Assembly (NCBI GenBank): GCA_937911325.1
Contig: CALDSD010000068.1
Location: 62,001 to 126,000, forward strand
Reading direction: 5' to 3'
Source: an uncultured Neomegalonema sp.
GTDB taxonomy: Bacteria; Pseudomonadota; Alphaproteobacteria; Rhodobacterales; Rhodobacteraceae
DNA length: 64,000 nt
Shown: in pieces, positions 31,179 to 39,979 of the stretch
Numbering within the stretch: the first letter of the stretch is position 1
How the letters are laid out: every line of letters starts with the position of its first letter
Notes under the pieces: generated by a model
Database searches by the model: none
The model's input: only the letters and a program-made list of their open reading frames with translations
What the model was told of the DNA's origin: nothing
Made by a program: the position numbers and the translations under genes

Positions 31179-32204
31179 ATGAGCAGACCCACGGTTCACG
31201 ACATTGCGAAAGAGGCCGGGGTCAGCCTTGCAACCGTTGACCGGGTGCTGAATGCGCGACCCGGAGTGAGAGACAAAACGATCGCCAAGGTTCAGGCGGC
31301 GGTCGCCCGGCTCGGATACGTGAGGGATGCGTCCGCCGCCAATCTCGCCCGGCAGCGCCAATACAAGTTTGCGTTCGTGCTGCCCGACGGCCCCAGCCAG
31401 TTCACCGACACGCTCAAGGTTGCGCTCAGAGAGACCTATGCGTCGCAGATCGCCGACCGGGTCTCGGTGAAGGTGGTCGGCATCCCAACCCACGACGCTC
31501 ATGCGATCGTGAGGGCGTTGCTGTCCTTTGACCCGAAGCGCCTTGACGGCGTCGCGATCATGGTCCCCGAAACGCCCCAGGTCCGAGACGCCGTCCATCG
31601 CCTCAAAGACGCAGGGATGGCGGTCGTCACGCTTGCTTCGGACCTGCCCAACTCAGAGCGGGACTACTTCATTGGCATCAACAACGTGGCCGCGGGCAAG
31701 ACGGCGGGGCAGCTGATGGGGCGCTTCGTCGGGGCTCAAGGTGAGGTCTTGGTTGTCACTAACTCATTGAGATCAAGGGATAGTCTGGAGAGACGGCTTG
31801 GTTTTGACGAGGTGATGGCGGGCGACTTTCCGCGGGTGAGCGTTCTTCCGAGCGTCGAGTCCTACGACGACTCTCTGCGGATGGAAGAAATCGTGCTGGA
31901 GGTGATCATGCGCCGTCCACGCCTTGCGGGGGTCTATTCGATGGGGTTTGGAAACCGGTCGTTGCTCAACGCGCTGCGGCGGAGCGGCGCGCTCGATGAT
32001 TTGATTGTTATCGCGCACGAGATTACCCCCGTGACCAAGCAAGCTCTGGTGCAGAACGAGATCTCGGCCGTGATCACGCAGAATGTCGGTCACTTGGTGC
32101 GGAGCGCGTTGCGCGTCCTTCGCAGTCTTTGCGACGACATGCCGATCTTTGATGCGCAGGAGCGTATCCGCATCGACGTCGTTCTTCGCGAAAACCTCCC
32201 CTGA
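31179..32204 (+). CDS. LacI-family sugar-responsive repressor
   Basis: A 341-residue regulator with an N-terminal helix-turn-helix (RPTVHDIAKEAGVSLATVDR at 3-22), the hinge region near residue 50 and a periplasmic-binding-like sensor domain (GINNVAAGKTAGQLMGRFVG, TNSLRSRDSLERRLGFDEVM). The ATG follows AGAGGACGTCGACG. It is immediately upstream of a sugar-type ABC operon and three related palindromes support control of that operon and of itself. The inducer is unknown; the phosphorylated or free ketose handled by the linked kinase is a natural guess. Confidence 0.9.
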   Translation: MSRPTVHDIAKEAGVSLATVDRVLNARPGVRDKTIAKVQAAVARLGYVRDASAANLARQRQYKFAFVLPDGPSQFTDTLKVALRETYASQIADRVSVKVVGIPTHDAHAIVRALLSFDPKRLDGVAIMVPETPQVRDAVHRLKDAGMAVVTLASDLPNSERDYFIGINNVAAGKTAGQLMGRFVGAQGEVLVVTNSLRSRDSLERRLGFDEVMAGDFPRVSVLPSVESYDDSLRMEEIVLEVIMRRPRLAGVYSMGFGNRSLLNALRRSGALDDLIVIAHEITPVTKQALVQNEISAVITQNVGHLVRSALRVLRSLCDDMPIFDAQERIRIDVVLRENLP

Positions 32205-32336
32205 GTGAGCCGCTGAGGTCGTCGGCAGAGATGGTTTCCAGGGTGCAGAGAGCGTCGCTCTCGCCACAATTTGCGCATGCGCCTCGTTCGCGCGGGCGGC
32301 TGGCCAGGGGGTCGTTTGTCACCCAAAGCGCCGATA

Positions 32337-32352
32337 TGAGGTACGCACCTCA
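32337..32352. promoter_or_regulatory. LacI-type operator TGAGGT-N4-ACCTCA
   Basis: A perfect 6-base inverted repeat with centre ACGC, 112 bases before the binding-protein gene. It is the strongest of three related sites. Confidence 0.65.
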
Positions 32353-32366
32353 AAAATAGGTCGACA

Positions 32367-32382
32367 AGAGGTACGCCCCTCG
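32367..32382. promoter_or_regulatory. Second LacI-type operator, AGAGGT-ACGC-CCCTCG
   Basis: An imperfect copy of the site at 32337 with the same ACGC centre, exactly 30 bases away (about three helical turns), so the two could be bound cooperatively on one face of the DNA. Confidence 0.55.
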
Positions 32383-32463
32383 TCATTCTGGTCACTGTCG
32401 TTGAGATCGATTCCAATGACGCGGCGCGAGACTGCTCGCGCTTGAGAAGGGAGGAAATAATCA

Positions 32464-33786
32464 ATGAAGAAGACACAGCTTTTAGCAGCGGCGGCGTTCG
32501 CGGCGACCCTCGGGTTGAGTGCTGAGCGCGCTGCGGCCGACGACTTGACGCTGTGCTGGGCGGCGTGGGATCCGGCCAACGCATTGATCGAATTGTCGAA
32601 GGACTTCGAGGCCAAATCAGGCCACAACATGAGTTTTGAGTTCGTGCCTTGGCCGAACTTCGCGGACCGGATGCTCAACGAGCTCAACTCTGGCGGTCAG
32701 CTTTGCGATCTGATGATCGGCGACAGTCAGTGGATCGGTCTCGGCGCCGAGGCCGGGCACTACGTCAAGCTGAACGACTTCTTCGACGCCAACGGCATCT
32801 CGATGGGCGACTTCCTGCCAGCGACCGTGACAGGCTACGCCGAATGGCCGAAAGGAACGCCGAACTACTGGGCGTTGCCGGCATACGCGGACGTCGTCGG
32901 TTGGACCTATCGCAAGGACTGGTTCGAGCGTCCGGAGCTGCAGGCTGAATTCCAGGCGAAACATGGCCGCGCGCTGGCGGCGCCGACGACGCTCGAAGAG
33001 CTCAAGCAGATCGGCGAATTCTTCCAGGGTCGGGAAATCGACGGCAAAACCGTCTACGGCATGTCGATCTACACCGAGCGCGGCTCGGAAGGCATCACCA
33101 TGGGCGTGACCAACGCGCTCTACAACTACGGTTTCACCTACGGCACCGCGGACGAGCCCTACAAGCTCGACGGCGTCGTGAACTCGGCGGAGTCCATCGC
33201 GGGTCTCGAGTTCTACAAGTCGCTCTATGACTGCTGTACGCCTCCGGGTTCGTCGGACTGGTACATGTCCGAGAACATCGATGCGTATAAGTCGGGTCAG
33301 GTCGCAATGCAGATGAACTTCGCCTTCATCTGGCCGGGCGTCGAAGCCGATCCGAACGTCGGCGGCGGCAAGTCCGGATACTTCGCCAATCCGGCGGGCC
33401 CTGGCGGACACTTTGCTCAGCTCGGCGGTCAGGGGATATCGGTCGTGTCGTACTCGGACAGCCAGGACGCGGCGCTTGAGTACATTCAGTGGTTTGCTCA
33501 ACCAGAGATCCAGCAACGCTGGTGGGATGTCGGCGGAGCCTCTGCGATGCGCGCGGTCGTCGAAGCGCCGGGCTTCGCGTCGAGCCAACCTTTTGCGCAG
33601 ACCTTCCTAGACTCGATGGCGATCGTGAAGGACTTCTGGGCGGAGCCCGCCTACGCTTCCTTGCTCCTCGCCATGCAGGACCGCGTCCACAAGTACGTGA
33701 TTGCGGGCGAGGGGTCGGCTCAGGAAGCGCTGGATGGTCTTGTGGACGACTGGACAGAGGTCTTCGAGGACGAAGGCAAGCTCTGA
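32464..33786 (+). CDS. Extracellular sugar-binding protein of ABC transporter
   Basis: Family 1 solute-binding protein of 440 residues. It has a Sec signal peptide at 1-25 (MKKTQLLAAAAFAATLGLSA, then AERAAAD with likely cleavage after AAA). The mature part has the binding-protein blocks WPNFADRMLNELNSGGQLCD, LPAYADVVGWTYRKDWFE and AMQMNFAFIWPG. GAAGGGAGGAAATAATC precedes the ATG. It opens a seven-gene transport operon. The ligand is unknown, but the linked dihydroxyacetone-type kinase suggests a short-chain ketose or polyol. Confidence 0.92.
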   Translation: MKKTQLLAAAAFAATLGLSAERAAADDLTLCWAAWDPANALIELSKDFEAKSGHNMSFEFVPWPNFADRMLNELNSGGQLCDLMIGDSQWIGLGAEAGHYVKLNDFFDANGISMGDFLPATVTGYAEWPKGTPNYWALPAYADVVGWTYRKDWFERPELQAEFQAKHGRALAAPTTLEELKQIGEFFQGREIDGKTVYGMSIYTERGSEGITMGVTNALYNYGFTYGTADEPYKLDGVVNSAESIAGLEFYKSLYDCCTPPGSSDWYMSENIDAYKSGQVAMQMNFAFIWPGVEADPNVGGGKSGYFANPAGPGGHFAQLGGQGISVVSYSDSQDAALEYIQWFAQPEIQQRWWDVGGASAMRAVVEAPGFASSQPFAQTFLDSMAIVKDFWAEPAYASLLLAMQDRVHKYVIAGEGSAQEALDGLVDDWTEVFEDEGKL

Positions 33787-33899
33787 TCCAGCAGCTGCAA
33801 AGCTCTCGCCTCTAGCGCGAAAGCGTATCAAACTGCGGGGCCAAACGGATGGCGCGTGGCCCCGCGCATTCAGGGAAAGAACTCCGGGAAGGATGTCTC

Positions 33900-34847
33900 A
33901 TGTCTGAGGCAGCGATGGAGCGTGCCGCACGGGCGACGCCGGCGGGCGTTGCGAGAAAGATCAAAGGGCTATCGGATCGAGCCATCGCTTGGATCTTCAT
34001 TGCCCCGACAGTCTTTCTGCTCTTGGCGGTGAATATCTTCCCTCTGATCTGGACGATCCAGCTCAGCTTCACGAACTACCGCGCAAACCGGCCGAACGCC
34101 GAAGTGAAGTGGATCGGGACGCGCAACTACGAACGCATCCTGACCGATGGCGACATTTGGCTGACGATGCAGGCGACGGCGCATTTCCTGTTCTGGACGC
34201 TGCTTCTGCAGGTGCTGATCGGCTTTGCGCTCGCGTGGCTGATCAATCGCAAGTTCAAGGGCAACGATCTTTGGACGACCATCATTGTGCTGCCGATGAT
34301 GCTGTCGCCCGCGGTGGTCGGGAACTTCTGGACGTTCCTTTACCAGCCGCAGATCGGCCTCTTTAATTACGCCGTCGCGTTCTTCACCGGCGCGGACGTC
34401 ACCAGTTTCTCGATGATCGGAGACAAGGCGCTGGCGCCTTGGGCGATCATCATTGTCGACACGTGGATGTGGACGCCCTTCGTGATGTTGATCTGCCTTG
34501 CCGGGCTCCGATCCATCCCAGATTCGATCTACGAGGCCGCGGAATGCGATCGGGCGTCCAAGTGGCGACAATTCTGGACGATAACGGTTCCGATGGTGCT
34601 GCCGTTCCTGATGCTCGCGGTTCTCTTTCGGGGCATCGAGAACTTCAAGATGTTCGATCTGGTGGTGCAGCTCACCGGCGGAGGGCCGGGCAACACGACG
34701 ACATTGACCTCGATCGACCTCAAGCGCGAGGCGTTCGAGAAGTGGCGAACCGGCTACTCCTCCGCCTATGCGATCATTCTATTCGTCACGGTCTTCGGGC
34801 TGGCCTCGATCTACGTGAAGGCTCTGAACAAGGTGAAAGAGCGATGA
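33900..34847 (+). CDS. Sugar ABC transporter permease, MalF/UgpA type
   Basis: Inner-membrane permease of 315 residues with six predicted helices, starting with IAWIFIAPTVFLLLAVNIFP at about 30-50. The EAA loop that docks on the ATPase reads SIYEAAECDRASKWRQFW. The ATG at 33900 has GGGAAGGA upstream; the frame is open from 33849, but that part is less probable. It overlaps the next permease by 4 bases. Confidence 0.93.
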   Translation: MSEAAMERAARATPAGVARKIKGLSDRAIAWIFIAPTVFLLLAVNIFPLIWTIQLSFTNYRANRPNAEVKWIGTRNYERILTDGDIWLTMQATAHFLFWTLLLQVLIGFALAWLINRKFKGNDLWTTIIVLPMMLSPAVVGNFWTFLYQPQIGLFNYAVAFFTGADVTSFSMIGDKALAPWAIIIVDTWMWTPFVMLICLAGLRSIPDSIYEAAECDRASKWRQFWTITVPMVLPFLMLAVLFRGIENFKMFDLVVQLTGGGPGNTTTLTSIDLKREAFEKWRTGYSSAYAIILFVTVFGLASIYVKALNKVKER

Positions 34848-35782
34848 GCAGTTACTCCATCACCGAGCCTTCGCGCCGACAGAAATGGATCGCCGCAATC
34901 TTGGTCGTCACCTATGCGGTGATCACCATGCTGCCGCTGCTTTGGATCATATCCACCGGCTTCAAGTCGTCTTCCGATGCGATCGCGTACCCGCCGAAGG
35001 TGGCGTTCCAACCCTCGCTCGAGGGGTATGTGAACCTGTTCACGACCCAGACTCTGCAGACGCCGGAGCAGGCCGAGGCGCCCCCCCCGGACACATGGTA
35101 TGGCAAGCTTGTTCATGAGAAGGGCCTCGCGATCGTCGGACCGTCGCGCTTCGGCGAACGCTTCACCAACTCGGTGATCATCGGCTTCGGCTCGACTTTC
35201 CTGTCGGTCTTTCTGGGAACTTTGGCGGCCTATGCGTTCTCGCGCTACAGGGTTCCGCTCAAGGACGACCTGTTGTTCTTTATCCTGTCGACGCGGATGA
35301 TGCCGCCCATCGCGGTGGCGATCCCGATCTTCCTGATGTTCCGATCCCTGGGACTGTCGGACACGCATCTGGGCATGATCCTGCTTTATACGGCGGTGAA
35401 CCTGTCGCTCTCGGTCTGGCTACTGAAGGGCTTCATGGACGAGATCCCGCGCGAGTATGAGGAGGCCGCGCTGATCGACGGGTACACTCGGTTCCAGGCG
35501 TTCACGAAGGTGGTGTTGCCCCAGGCCGCGACCGGCATCGCCGCGACGGCGATCTTCTGCCTGATCTTCGCGTGGAACGAATACGCCTTCGCCGTACTGT
35601 TGACCTCTGGCGCGGCGCAGACAGCTCCGCCTTTCATCCCGACGATCATCGGCGTCGCGGGGCAGGACTGGCCTGCGGTTGCGGCCGGCGCGACCTTGTT
35701 CCTGATGCCGGTGATGGTTTTCACGATCCTTCTGCGCAAGCACCTGCTACGCGGCATCACCTTCGGAGCGGTTCGGAAATGA
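34844..35782 (+). CDS. Sugar ABC transporter permease, MalG/UgpE type
   Basis: Second permease, 312 residues with six predicted helices. The EAA loop is PREYEEAALIDGYTRFQAF. An unusual periplasmic stretch of about 60 residues follows the first helix (YVNLFTTQTLQTPEQAEAPP onward). It starts in an ATGA overlap with the first permease and ends in an ATGA overlap with the small membrane protein, so the block is translationally coupled. Confidence 0.93.
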   Translation: MSSYSITEPSRRQKWIAAILVVTYAVITMLPLLWIISTGFKSSSDAIAYPPKVAFQPSLEGYVNLFTTQTLQTPEQAEAPPPDTWYGKLVHEKGLAIVGPSRFGERFTNSVIIGFGSTFLSVFLGTLAAYAFSRYRVPLKDDLLFFILSTRMMPPIAVAIPIFLMFRSLGLSDTHLGMILLYTAVNLSLSVWLLKGFMDEIPREYEEAALIDGYTRFQAFTKVVLPQAATGIAATAIFCLIFAWNEYAFAVLLTSGAAQTAPPFIPTIIGVAGQDWPAVAAGATLFLMPVMVFTILLRKHLLRGITFGAVRK

Positions 35783-35967
35783 GCGAGTTCTTCAACGCGT
35801 TGCTGCGGTTCCGCCGAGGGCCGTGGGAAATGGTCGCTTCGGTTCTCATTGCGATCGGCGTGATCATGTTGATGCAGCCCTATGCGCTTTGGGCCTTCAC
35901 CTATTCCTTTGTCGTCACCTTGGTGGGCACCGTGATGTTCATCATCGTCAGCCATTTTCCGGAGTAG
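35779..35967 (+). CDS. Small two-helix membrane protein in the ABC operon
   Basis: A 62-residue protein with two hydrophobic segments (ASVLIAIGVIMLMQPYALWA and FTYSFVVTLVGTVMFIIV) after a basic N-terminus. It overlaps the second permease by 4 bases and is followed by the first ATPase 3 bases later. The rhizobial glycerol ABC operon also carries a small membrane protein (GlpU) in this setting, but the sequence here does not look like GlpU. It may be an accessory subunit of the permease complex; the function is unknown. Confidence 0.8.
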   Translation: MSEFFNALLRFRRGPWEMVASVLIAIGVIMLMQPYALWAFTYSFVVTLVGTVMFIIVSHFPE

Positions 35968-35970
35968 AGG

Positions 35971-37068
35971 ATGGCCGAGATCGAGGTTCGTCAGCTGTGT
36001 AAGGAGTTCGGAGACTTCACCGCCGTGCAGTCTTCAACATTCAAGATCGAGGACGGCGAGTTCTTCATGCTGCTCGGTCCTTCAGGCTGCGGCAAGACGA
36101 CGACCCTGCGGATGATCGCGGGGCTCGAGCTGCCGACTTCCGGCGAGGTGCTGATCGACGGCGAGGAGGTCAGTCAGAAGCCGGCCTCGCAGCGGGACAT
36201 CGCCTTCGTCTTCCAAATGTTCGCGCTCTATCCGCACATGAACGTTCGCAGAAACATCAGCTACCCGTTGGTCAGCCAAGGCATGCCTTCGCATCAGGTG
36301 CGCGAGAAAGTGGCGGAGGTCGCCCGAATTCTAGGGATCTCGGATATTCTCGACCGGCCCGTCAGCGGGCTTTCCGGAGGCGACCGTCAGCGTGTGGCCC
36401 TCGGGCGGGCGATCGTGCGGGACCCGAAGTGCTTCCTTATGGATGAACCCCTGGGCGCGCTCGATGCGGAGTTCCGAGAGCACATGGCCGAGGAGCTGCG
36501 CAGCCTGCACGACCGAATGGGCGCCACCACCGTCTACGTGACCCATGATCAGCTCGAAGCGATGCAGATGGGCGACAAGATCGTCGTGATGAACCACGGC
36601 GTGGTCGAGCAGTTCGGCGCGCCACAGGACATCTACGACAAGCCGGCGACGCTGTTCGTCGCCAGTTTCATCGGCTCGCCTTCCATGAATTTCCTCAAGT
36701 TCCATGGGCGCGTCGCCGCCGGGAGCACGAGCGTTGAGATGCATTATCAAAGCCTAGAGGTGCCAGAGGCGCGGGCGCCGTTTGAGGGCGACATGATCTA
36801 CGGCGTGCGTCCTGAGCACGTGCAGTTGAACGACGCCGGCGGCTATCGCGGCGAGATCATCGCGACCGAGTATCTCGGCACAACCCAGATCGTGACGCTG
36901 CGCACCCACAACGGCGAGGTAAAGGCTCGCGTTCCCTCCGATCGGCGCGCCAGCGTCGGCGAGACGGTCGGCCTCTCCTTCAACGGTGCGACTGTCACGC
37001 TCTTTGACACCCAGTCCGGAAAAGCGATCCGCTCGGCGCTCAATGAGGGGGTCTTGTCGCATGGCTGA
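35971..37068 (+). CDS. Sugar ABC transporter ATP-binding protein, first copy
   Basis: MalK/UgpC-type ATPase of 365 residues. Walker A is GPSGCGKTTTLRM (about 33-45), the signature is LSGGDRQRVALG (an LSGGD variant), Walker B is FLMDEPLGALDA and the H-loop is VTHDQLEAM. The C-terminal TOBE regulatory domain includes YGVRPEHVQLND. It overlaps the second ATPase gene by 8 bases. Having two different ATPases suggests a heterodimeric motor, as in glycerol-type ABC systems. Confidence 0.95.
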   Translation: MAEIEVRQLCKEFGDFTAVQSSTFKIEDGEFFMLLGPSGCGKTTTLRMIAGLELPTSGEVLIDGEEVSQKPASQRDIAFVFQMFALYPHMNVRRNISYPLVSQGMPSHQVREKVAEVARILGISDILDRPVSGLSGGDRQRVALGRAIVRDPKCFLMDEPLGALDAEFREHMAEELRSLHDRMGATTVYVTHDQLEAMQMGDKIVVMNHGVVEQFGAPQDIYDKPATLFVASFIGSPSMNFLKFHGRVAAGSTSVEMHYQSLEVPEARAPFEGDMIYGVRPEHVQLNDAGGYRGEIIATEYLGTTQIVTLRTHNGEVKARVPSDRRASVGETVGLSFNGATVTLFDTQSGKAIRSALNEGVLSHG

Positions 37069-39703
37069 CGTCACCCTGTCCGGAGTAAGCAAGGCGTTCG
37101 GGTCCACCGTGGCGGTCGATGATATGAGCCTGCAGATCCCCGACGGCGCGTTCTTCGTGCTTCTGGGTCCGACCGGCGCCGGCAAGACGACCACATTGCG
37201 TCTGATCGCCGGGTTGGAGACGCCCGAGAGCGGCGACATCCGCATCGGGGACCGCTCGGTTCTGAAGGAGACGCCGGCGCAGCGCAACGTCGCGAGGGTG
37301 TTCCAGCAATACTCCCTCTTCCCGCATATGACAGTGCGCGAGAATCTGGCGTTCCCGCTGCGCTCGCCGATGCTGCAGACGCCGGAAGACGAGATCGAAA
37401 GGAAAACCACCGAGGTCGCCGAAGTCCTTCGCATTCCGCACAAACTCGACAACAAGGCGACGGCGCTGTCGGGCGGCGAGATGCAGCGCGTTTCGATCGG
37501 TCGCGCGCTGGTGCGCCGTCCGGACATCTACCTGATGGACGAACCTTTGAGCTCGCTCGACGCTGCGCTGCGCGCCGAACTCCGAGTGGAACTCAAGCGT
37601 ATCCAGGCGGATCTCGGCGCGACGATGCTGTACGTCACGCATGACCAGATCGAAGCGATGACGATGGCGACCCATGTCGGGGTGCTCGACAGCGGAAAGC
37701 TGGTTCAGGTCGGCAGCCCGCGAGAGATCTATGAGGACCCCGTCAGCCTTTACGTCGCCGGGCGTCTGGGTTTGCCGCGCATCAACACCTTGCCGGCGGA
37801 CCTGTTCGGAGGGGCGCCGTCCGGCGCGGCGACGATTGGTCTGCGGCCTGAGCATATCGTGCAGGGCGACGGCAAACCGGCCGCAGTCGTCCGGGTCGAG
37901 CATCTCGGCGATCAGACGCGACTGCATCTCAGCCTGGAAGGGTGCGACCTCGTCACTCTGACGGACGTGCATACACCCCTTGAGCCCGGCGACACCGTCG
38001 CCATTCACCCTCGCAACCCGCTTTATTTCGACGCCGACGGCCAAAGGATCCGGCAAGGAGGAACCATGAAGCAGTTCATCAACACCAAGGAGACCCTGGT
38101 CACCGAGGCGATCGACGGCACGCTGCGCACCTCTGGTGGGCGGCTGGCGCGACTGGATGGCTATCCGCATATCAAGGTCGTCGTCCGAACCGACTGGGAC
38201 AAGTCGAAGGTCGCGCTCGTGTCCGGAGGCGGTTCAGGTCATGAGCCAAGCCATGCCGGTTTTGTTGGACAGGGCATGTTGACGGCGGCGGTCTGCGGCG
38301 AGGTCTTCGCCTCGCCGTCAGTCGACGCGGTGCTCGCAGGCATCCTGGCGGTGACGGGAAAAGCTGGCTGCTTGCTCATCGTGAAGAACTACACGGGCGA
38401 TCGTCTGAACTTTGGTCTTGCTGCTGAGCGGGCCCGGGCCCAGGGACTGAAAGTCGCGATGGTCATCGTCGACGACGACATCGCATTGCCCGACCTGCCG
38501 CAGGCGCGTGGGGTGGCGGGCACGCTCTTTGTGCACAAGATCGCAGGCGCTCTCGCCGAACAGGGAGCCGATCTCGACACGGTCGCCGACGCGGCGGAAC
38601 GGGTCGTGAAGGGCGTGGTGTCGATCGGAATGTCGCTCGACACCTGCACGATCCCGGGATCGCCCAAGGAAGACCGGATCGCGGCAGGCAAGGCCGAACT
38701 CGGATTGGGGATCCATGGCGAACCCGGGATCGAGCAGGTGAGCTTCTCGAACGCCAAGACGGCGATGGAGATGGTTGTCGATCGCCTTGCGCCCAATCTG
38801 GGCTCCGGCCCGCACACAGCCCTGTTGAACAACCTTGGGGGCTCGACGCCTCTGGAGATGGCGGTTCTCGCGGAAGAGCTGATGCGGTCCCGGATTGGTG
38901 GGCGGATCCGCGCCATCGTTGGACCTGCGGCGATGATGACATCCCTTGATATGCAAGGCTTCTCGGTCTCGCTGCTTCCGACCGCGAAGGCCGAAGACGA
39001 CGCGCTGCGGGCGCCCGTCGCCCCGTCCGCGTGGCCAGGGTGTGTTCCCGTCAGCGACGTGGCCACCCAGCCATTGCCGGATGGTTTGACGCCCATTCAG
39101 CCAATCGCTTCGAAGAATGACGGGACGCGCGCATTCATCGAACGCTGTTGCAACATTCTGATTGAGGCCGAAGCCGATCTGAACGCGCTTGACGCAAAGT
39201 CGGGGGACGGGGACACCGGCAGCACGCTCGCGACGGCTGCTCGCGCTTTGATCGGTGCGCTGGATCGATTGCCGCTCGCGGATCAGACCCAGTTGTACCG
39301 AGCGATCGGCCAGGAGCTGAGCCAAACCATGGGCGGATCCTCAGGCGTTCTGCTGGCGATCTTCTTCGCCGCGGCGGGCGATGCGTCTGCAAGCGGGAAA
39401 GACGTCATCGGCGCGCTGAAAGCCGGATTGGATCGCGTGCAGCAAGTCGGAGGCGCCAGGCCAGGCGATCGCACGATGATCGATGCGCTGTTCCCGGCGC
39501 TCGAAGCGCTGCACAACGGGGTGCAGGCTGCCGCGCGGGCAGCGCGAGAAGGAGCGGATGCGACGGCGAAGATCACGCGTGCTCGGGCGGGACGGGCGAG
39601 TTACATCGCCGCGGAAAGCCTTGCCGGACATAATGATCCAGGGGCGGAAGCTGTGGCTCGGCTGTTTGAGAAACTCTCGGACGTTCAGCAAGCAGCGGTG
39701 TGA
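37061..39703 (+). CDS. Second ABC ATPase reading without a stop into dihydroxyacetone kinase (DhaKL)
   Basis: An uninterrupted frame of 880 residues. Residues 1-335 are a complete MalK/UgpC-type ATPase: Walker A GPTGAGKTTTLRL, signature LSGGEMQRVSIG, Walker B YLMDEPLSSLD, H-loop VTHDQIEAM, and a TOBE domain ending near PLYFDADGQRIRQGG. Residues 336-880 are a complete DhaKL kinase. The family ATPase normally ends about where the junction lies, and no linker domain is present. An AAGGAGG at 38055-38061, 4 bases before ATG 38066, gives the kinase its own start. The natural product may therefore be a fused protein, a separate kinase, or both. One base change (codon CAA at 38054-38056 to TAA) would separate the genes, so a recently lost stop or a sequencing error is also possible. 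Confidence 0.8.
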   Translation: MADVTLSGVSKAFGSTVAVDDMSLQIPDGAFFVLLGPTGAGKTTTLRLIAGLETPESGDIRIGDRSVLKETPAQRNVARVFQQYSLFPHMTVRENLAFPLRSPMLQTPEDEIERKTTEVAEVLRIPHKLDNKATALSGGEMQRVSIGRALVRRPDIYLMDEPLSSLDAALRAELRVELKRIQADLGATMLYVTHDQIEAMTMATHVGVLDSGKLVQVGSPREIYEDPVSLYVAGRLGLPRINTLPADLFGGAPSGAATIGLRPEHIVQGDGKPAAVVRVEHLGDQTRLHLSLEGCDLVTLTDVHTPLEPGDTVAIHPRNPLYFDADGQRIRQGGTMKQFINTKETLVTEAIDGTLRTSGGRLARLDGYPHIKVVVRTDWDKSKVALVSGGGSGHEPSHAGFVGQGMLTAAVCGEVFASPSVDAVLAGILAVTGKAGCLLIVKNYTGDRLNFGLAAERARAQGLKVAMVIVDDDIALPDLPQARGVAGTLFVHKIAGALAEQGADLDTVADAAERVVKGVVSIGMSLDTCTIPGSPKEDRIAAGKAELGLGIHGEPGIEQVSFSNAKTAMEMVVDRLAPNLGSGPHTALLNNLGGSTPLEMAVLAEELMRSRIGGRIRAIVGPAAMMTSLDMQGFSVSLLPTAKAEDDALRAPVAPSAWPGCVPVSDVATQPLPDGLTPIQPIASKNDGTRAFIERCCNILIEAEADLNALDAKSGDGDTGSTLATAARALIGALDRLPLADQTQLYRAIGQELSQTMGGSSGVLLAIFFAAAGDASASGKDVIGALKAGLDRVQQVGGARPGDRTMIDALFPALEALHNGVQAAARAAREGADATAKITRARAGRASYIAAESLAGHNDPGAEAVARLFEKLSDVQQAAV
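38066..39703 (+). CDS. ATP-dependent dihydroxyacetone-type kinase, internal start
   Basis: DhaK-DhaL single-chain kinase of 545 residues, read from ATG 38066 behind AAGGAGG. The DhaK domain (about 1-330) has SGGGSGHEPSHAGFVGQGML and the substrate-binding histidine in GLGIHGEPGIEQ, which forms a hemiaminal with the ketose. The DhaL domain (about 345-545) has the ADP-Mg aspartates in AKSGDGDTGSTL, the GGSSGVLL loop and PGDRTMIDALFPALE. It phosphorylates dihydroxyacetone or a related short ketose such as erythrulose, presumably the sugar brought in by the linked transporter. The coding region is in frame with the upstream ATPase. Confidence 0.88.
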   Translation: MKQFINTKETLVTEAIDGTLRTSGGRLARLDGYPHIKVVVRTDWDKSKVALVSGGGSGHEPSHAGFVGQGMLTAAVCGEVFASPSVDAVLAGILAVTGKAGCLLIVKNYTGDRLNFGLAAERARAQGLKVAMVIVDDDIALPDLPQARGVAGTLFVHKIAGALAEQGADLDTVADAAERVVKGVVSIGMSLDTCTIPGSPKEDRIAAGKAELGLGIHGEPGIEQVSFSNAKTAMEMVVDRLAPNLGSGPHTALLNNLGGSTPLEMAVLAEELMRSRIGGRIRAIVGPAAMMTSLDMQGFSVSLLPTAKAEDDALRAPVAPSAWPGCVPVSDVATQPLPDGLTPIQPIASKNDGTRAFIERCCNILIEAEADLNALDAKSGDGDTGSTLATAARALIGALDRLPLADQTQLYRAIGQELSQTMGGSSGVLLAIFFAAAGDASASGKDVIGALKAGLDRVQQVGGARPGDRTMIDALFPALEALHNGVQAAARAAREGADATAKITRARAGRASYIAAESLAGHNDPGAEAVARLFEKLSDVQQAAV

Positions 39704-39979
39704 GCAACGGCTCTGGGCGGGCAGTCCGGGCGTCATCCTTGCGCGAGACAGCGTTGCGAAGCCTTCGCGACGCCAGAGGCGCTGCACGCCTGTCCACCTT
39801 GTGGGAAGACGCTGCGTTTGGCGTCGCTAGCCGATCTCGACGCGCCGCTTCGACTACGGCGCCTTGCGATAAAGCATGCACGGTGATCCCAGACAGGTCT
39901 CCAGCAGCGCGCCCGACGACTGCGGTTGCAAGCCGCCTGGTGGCGTGGGCGCAACCAACCCCACCGAAAAGATCATGGC

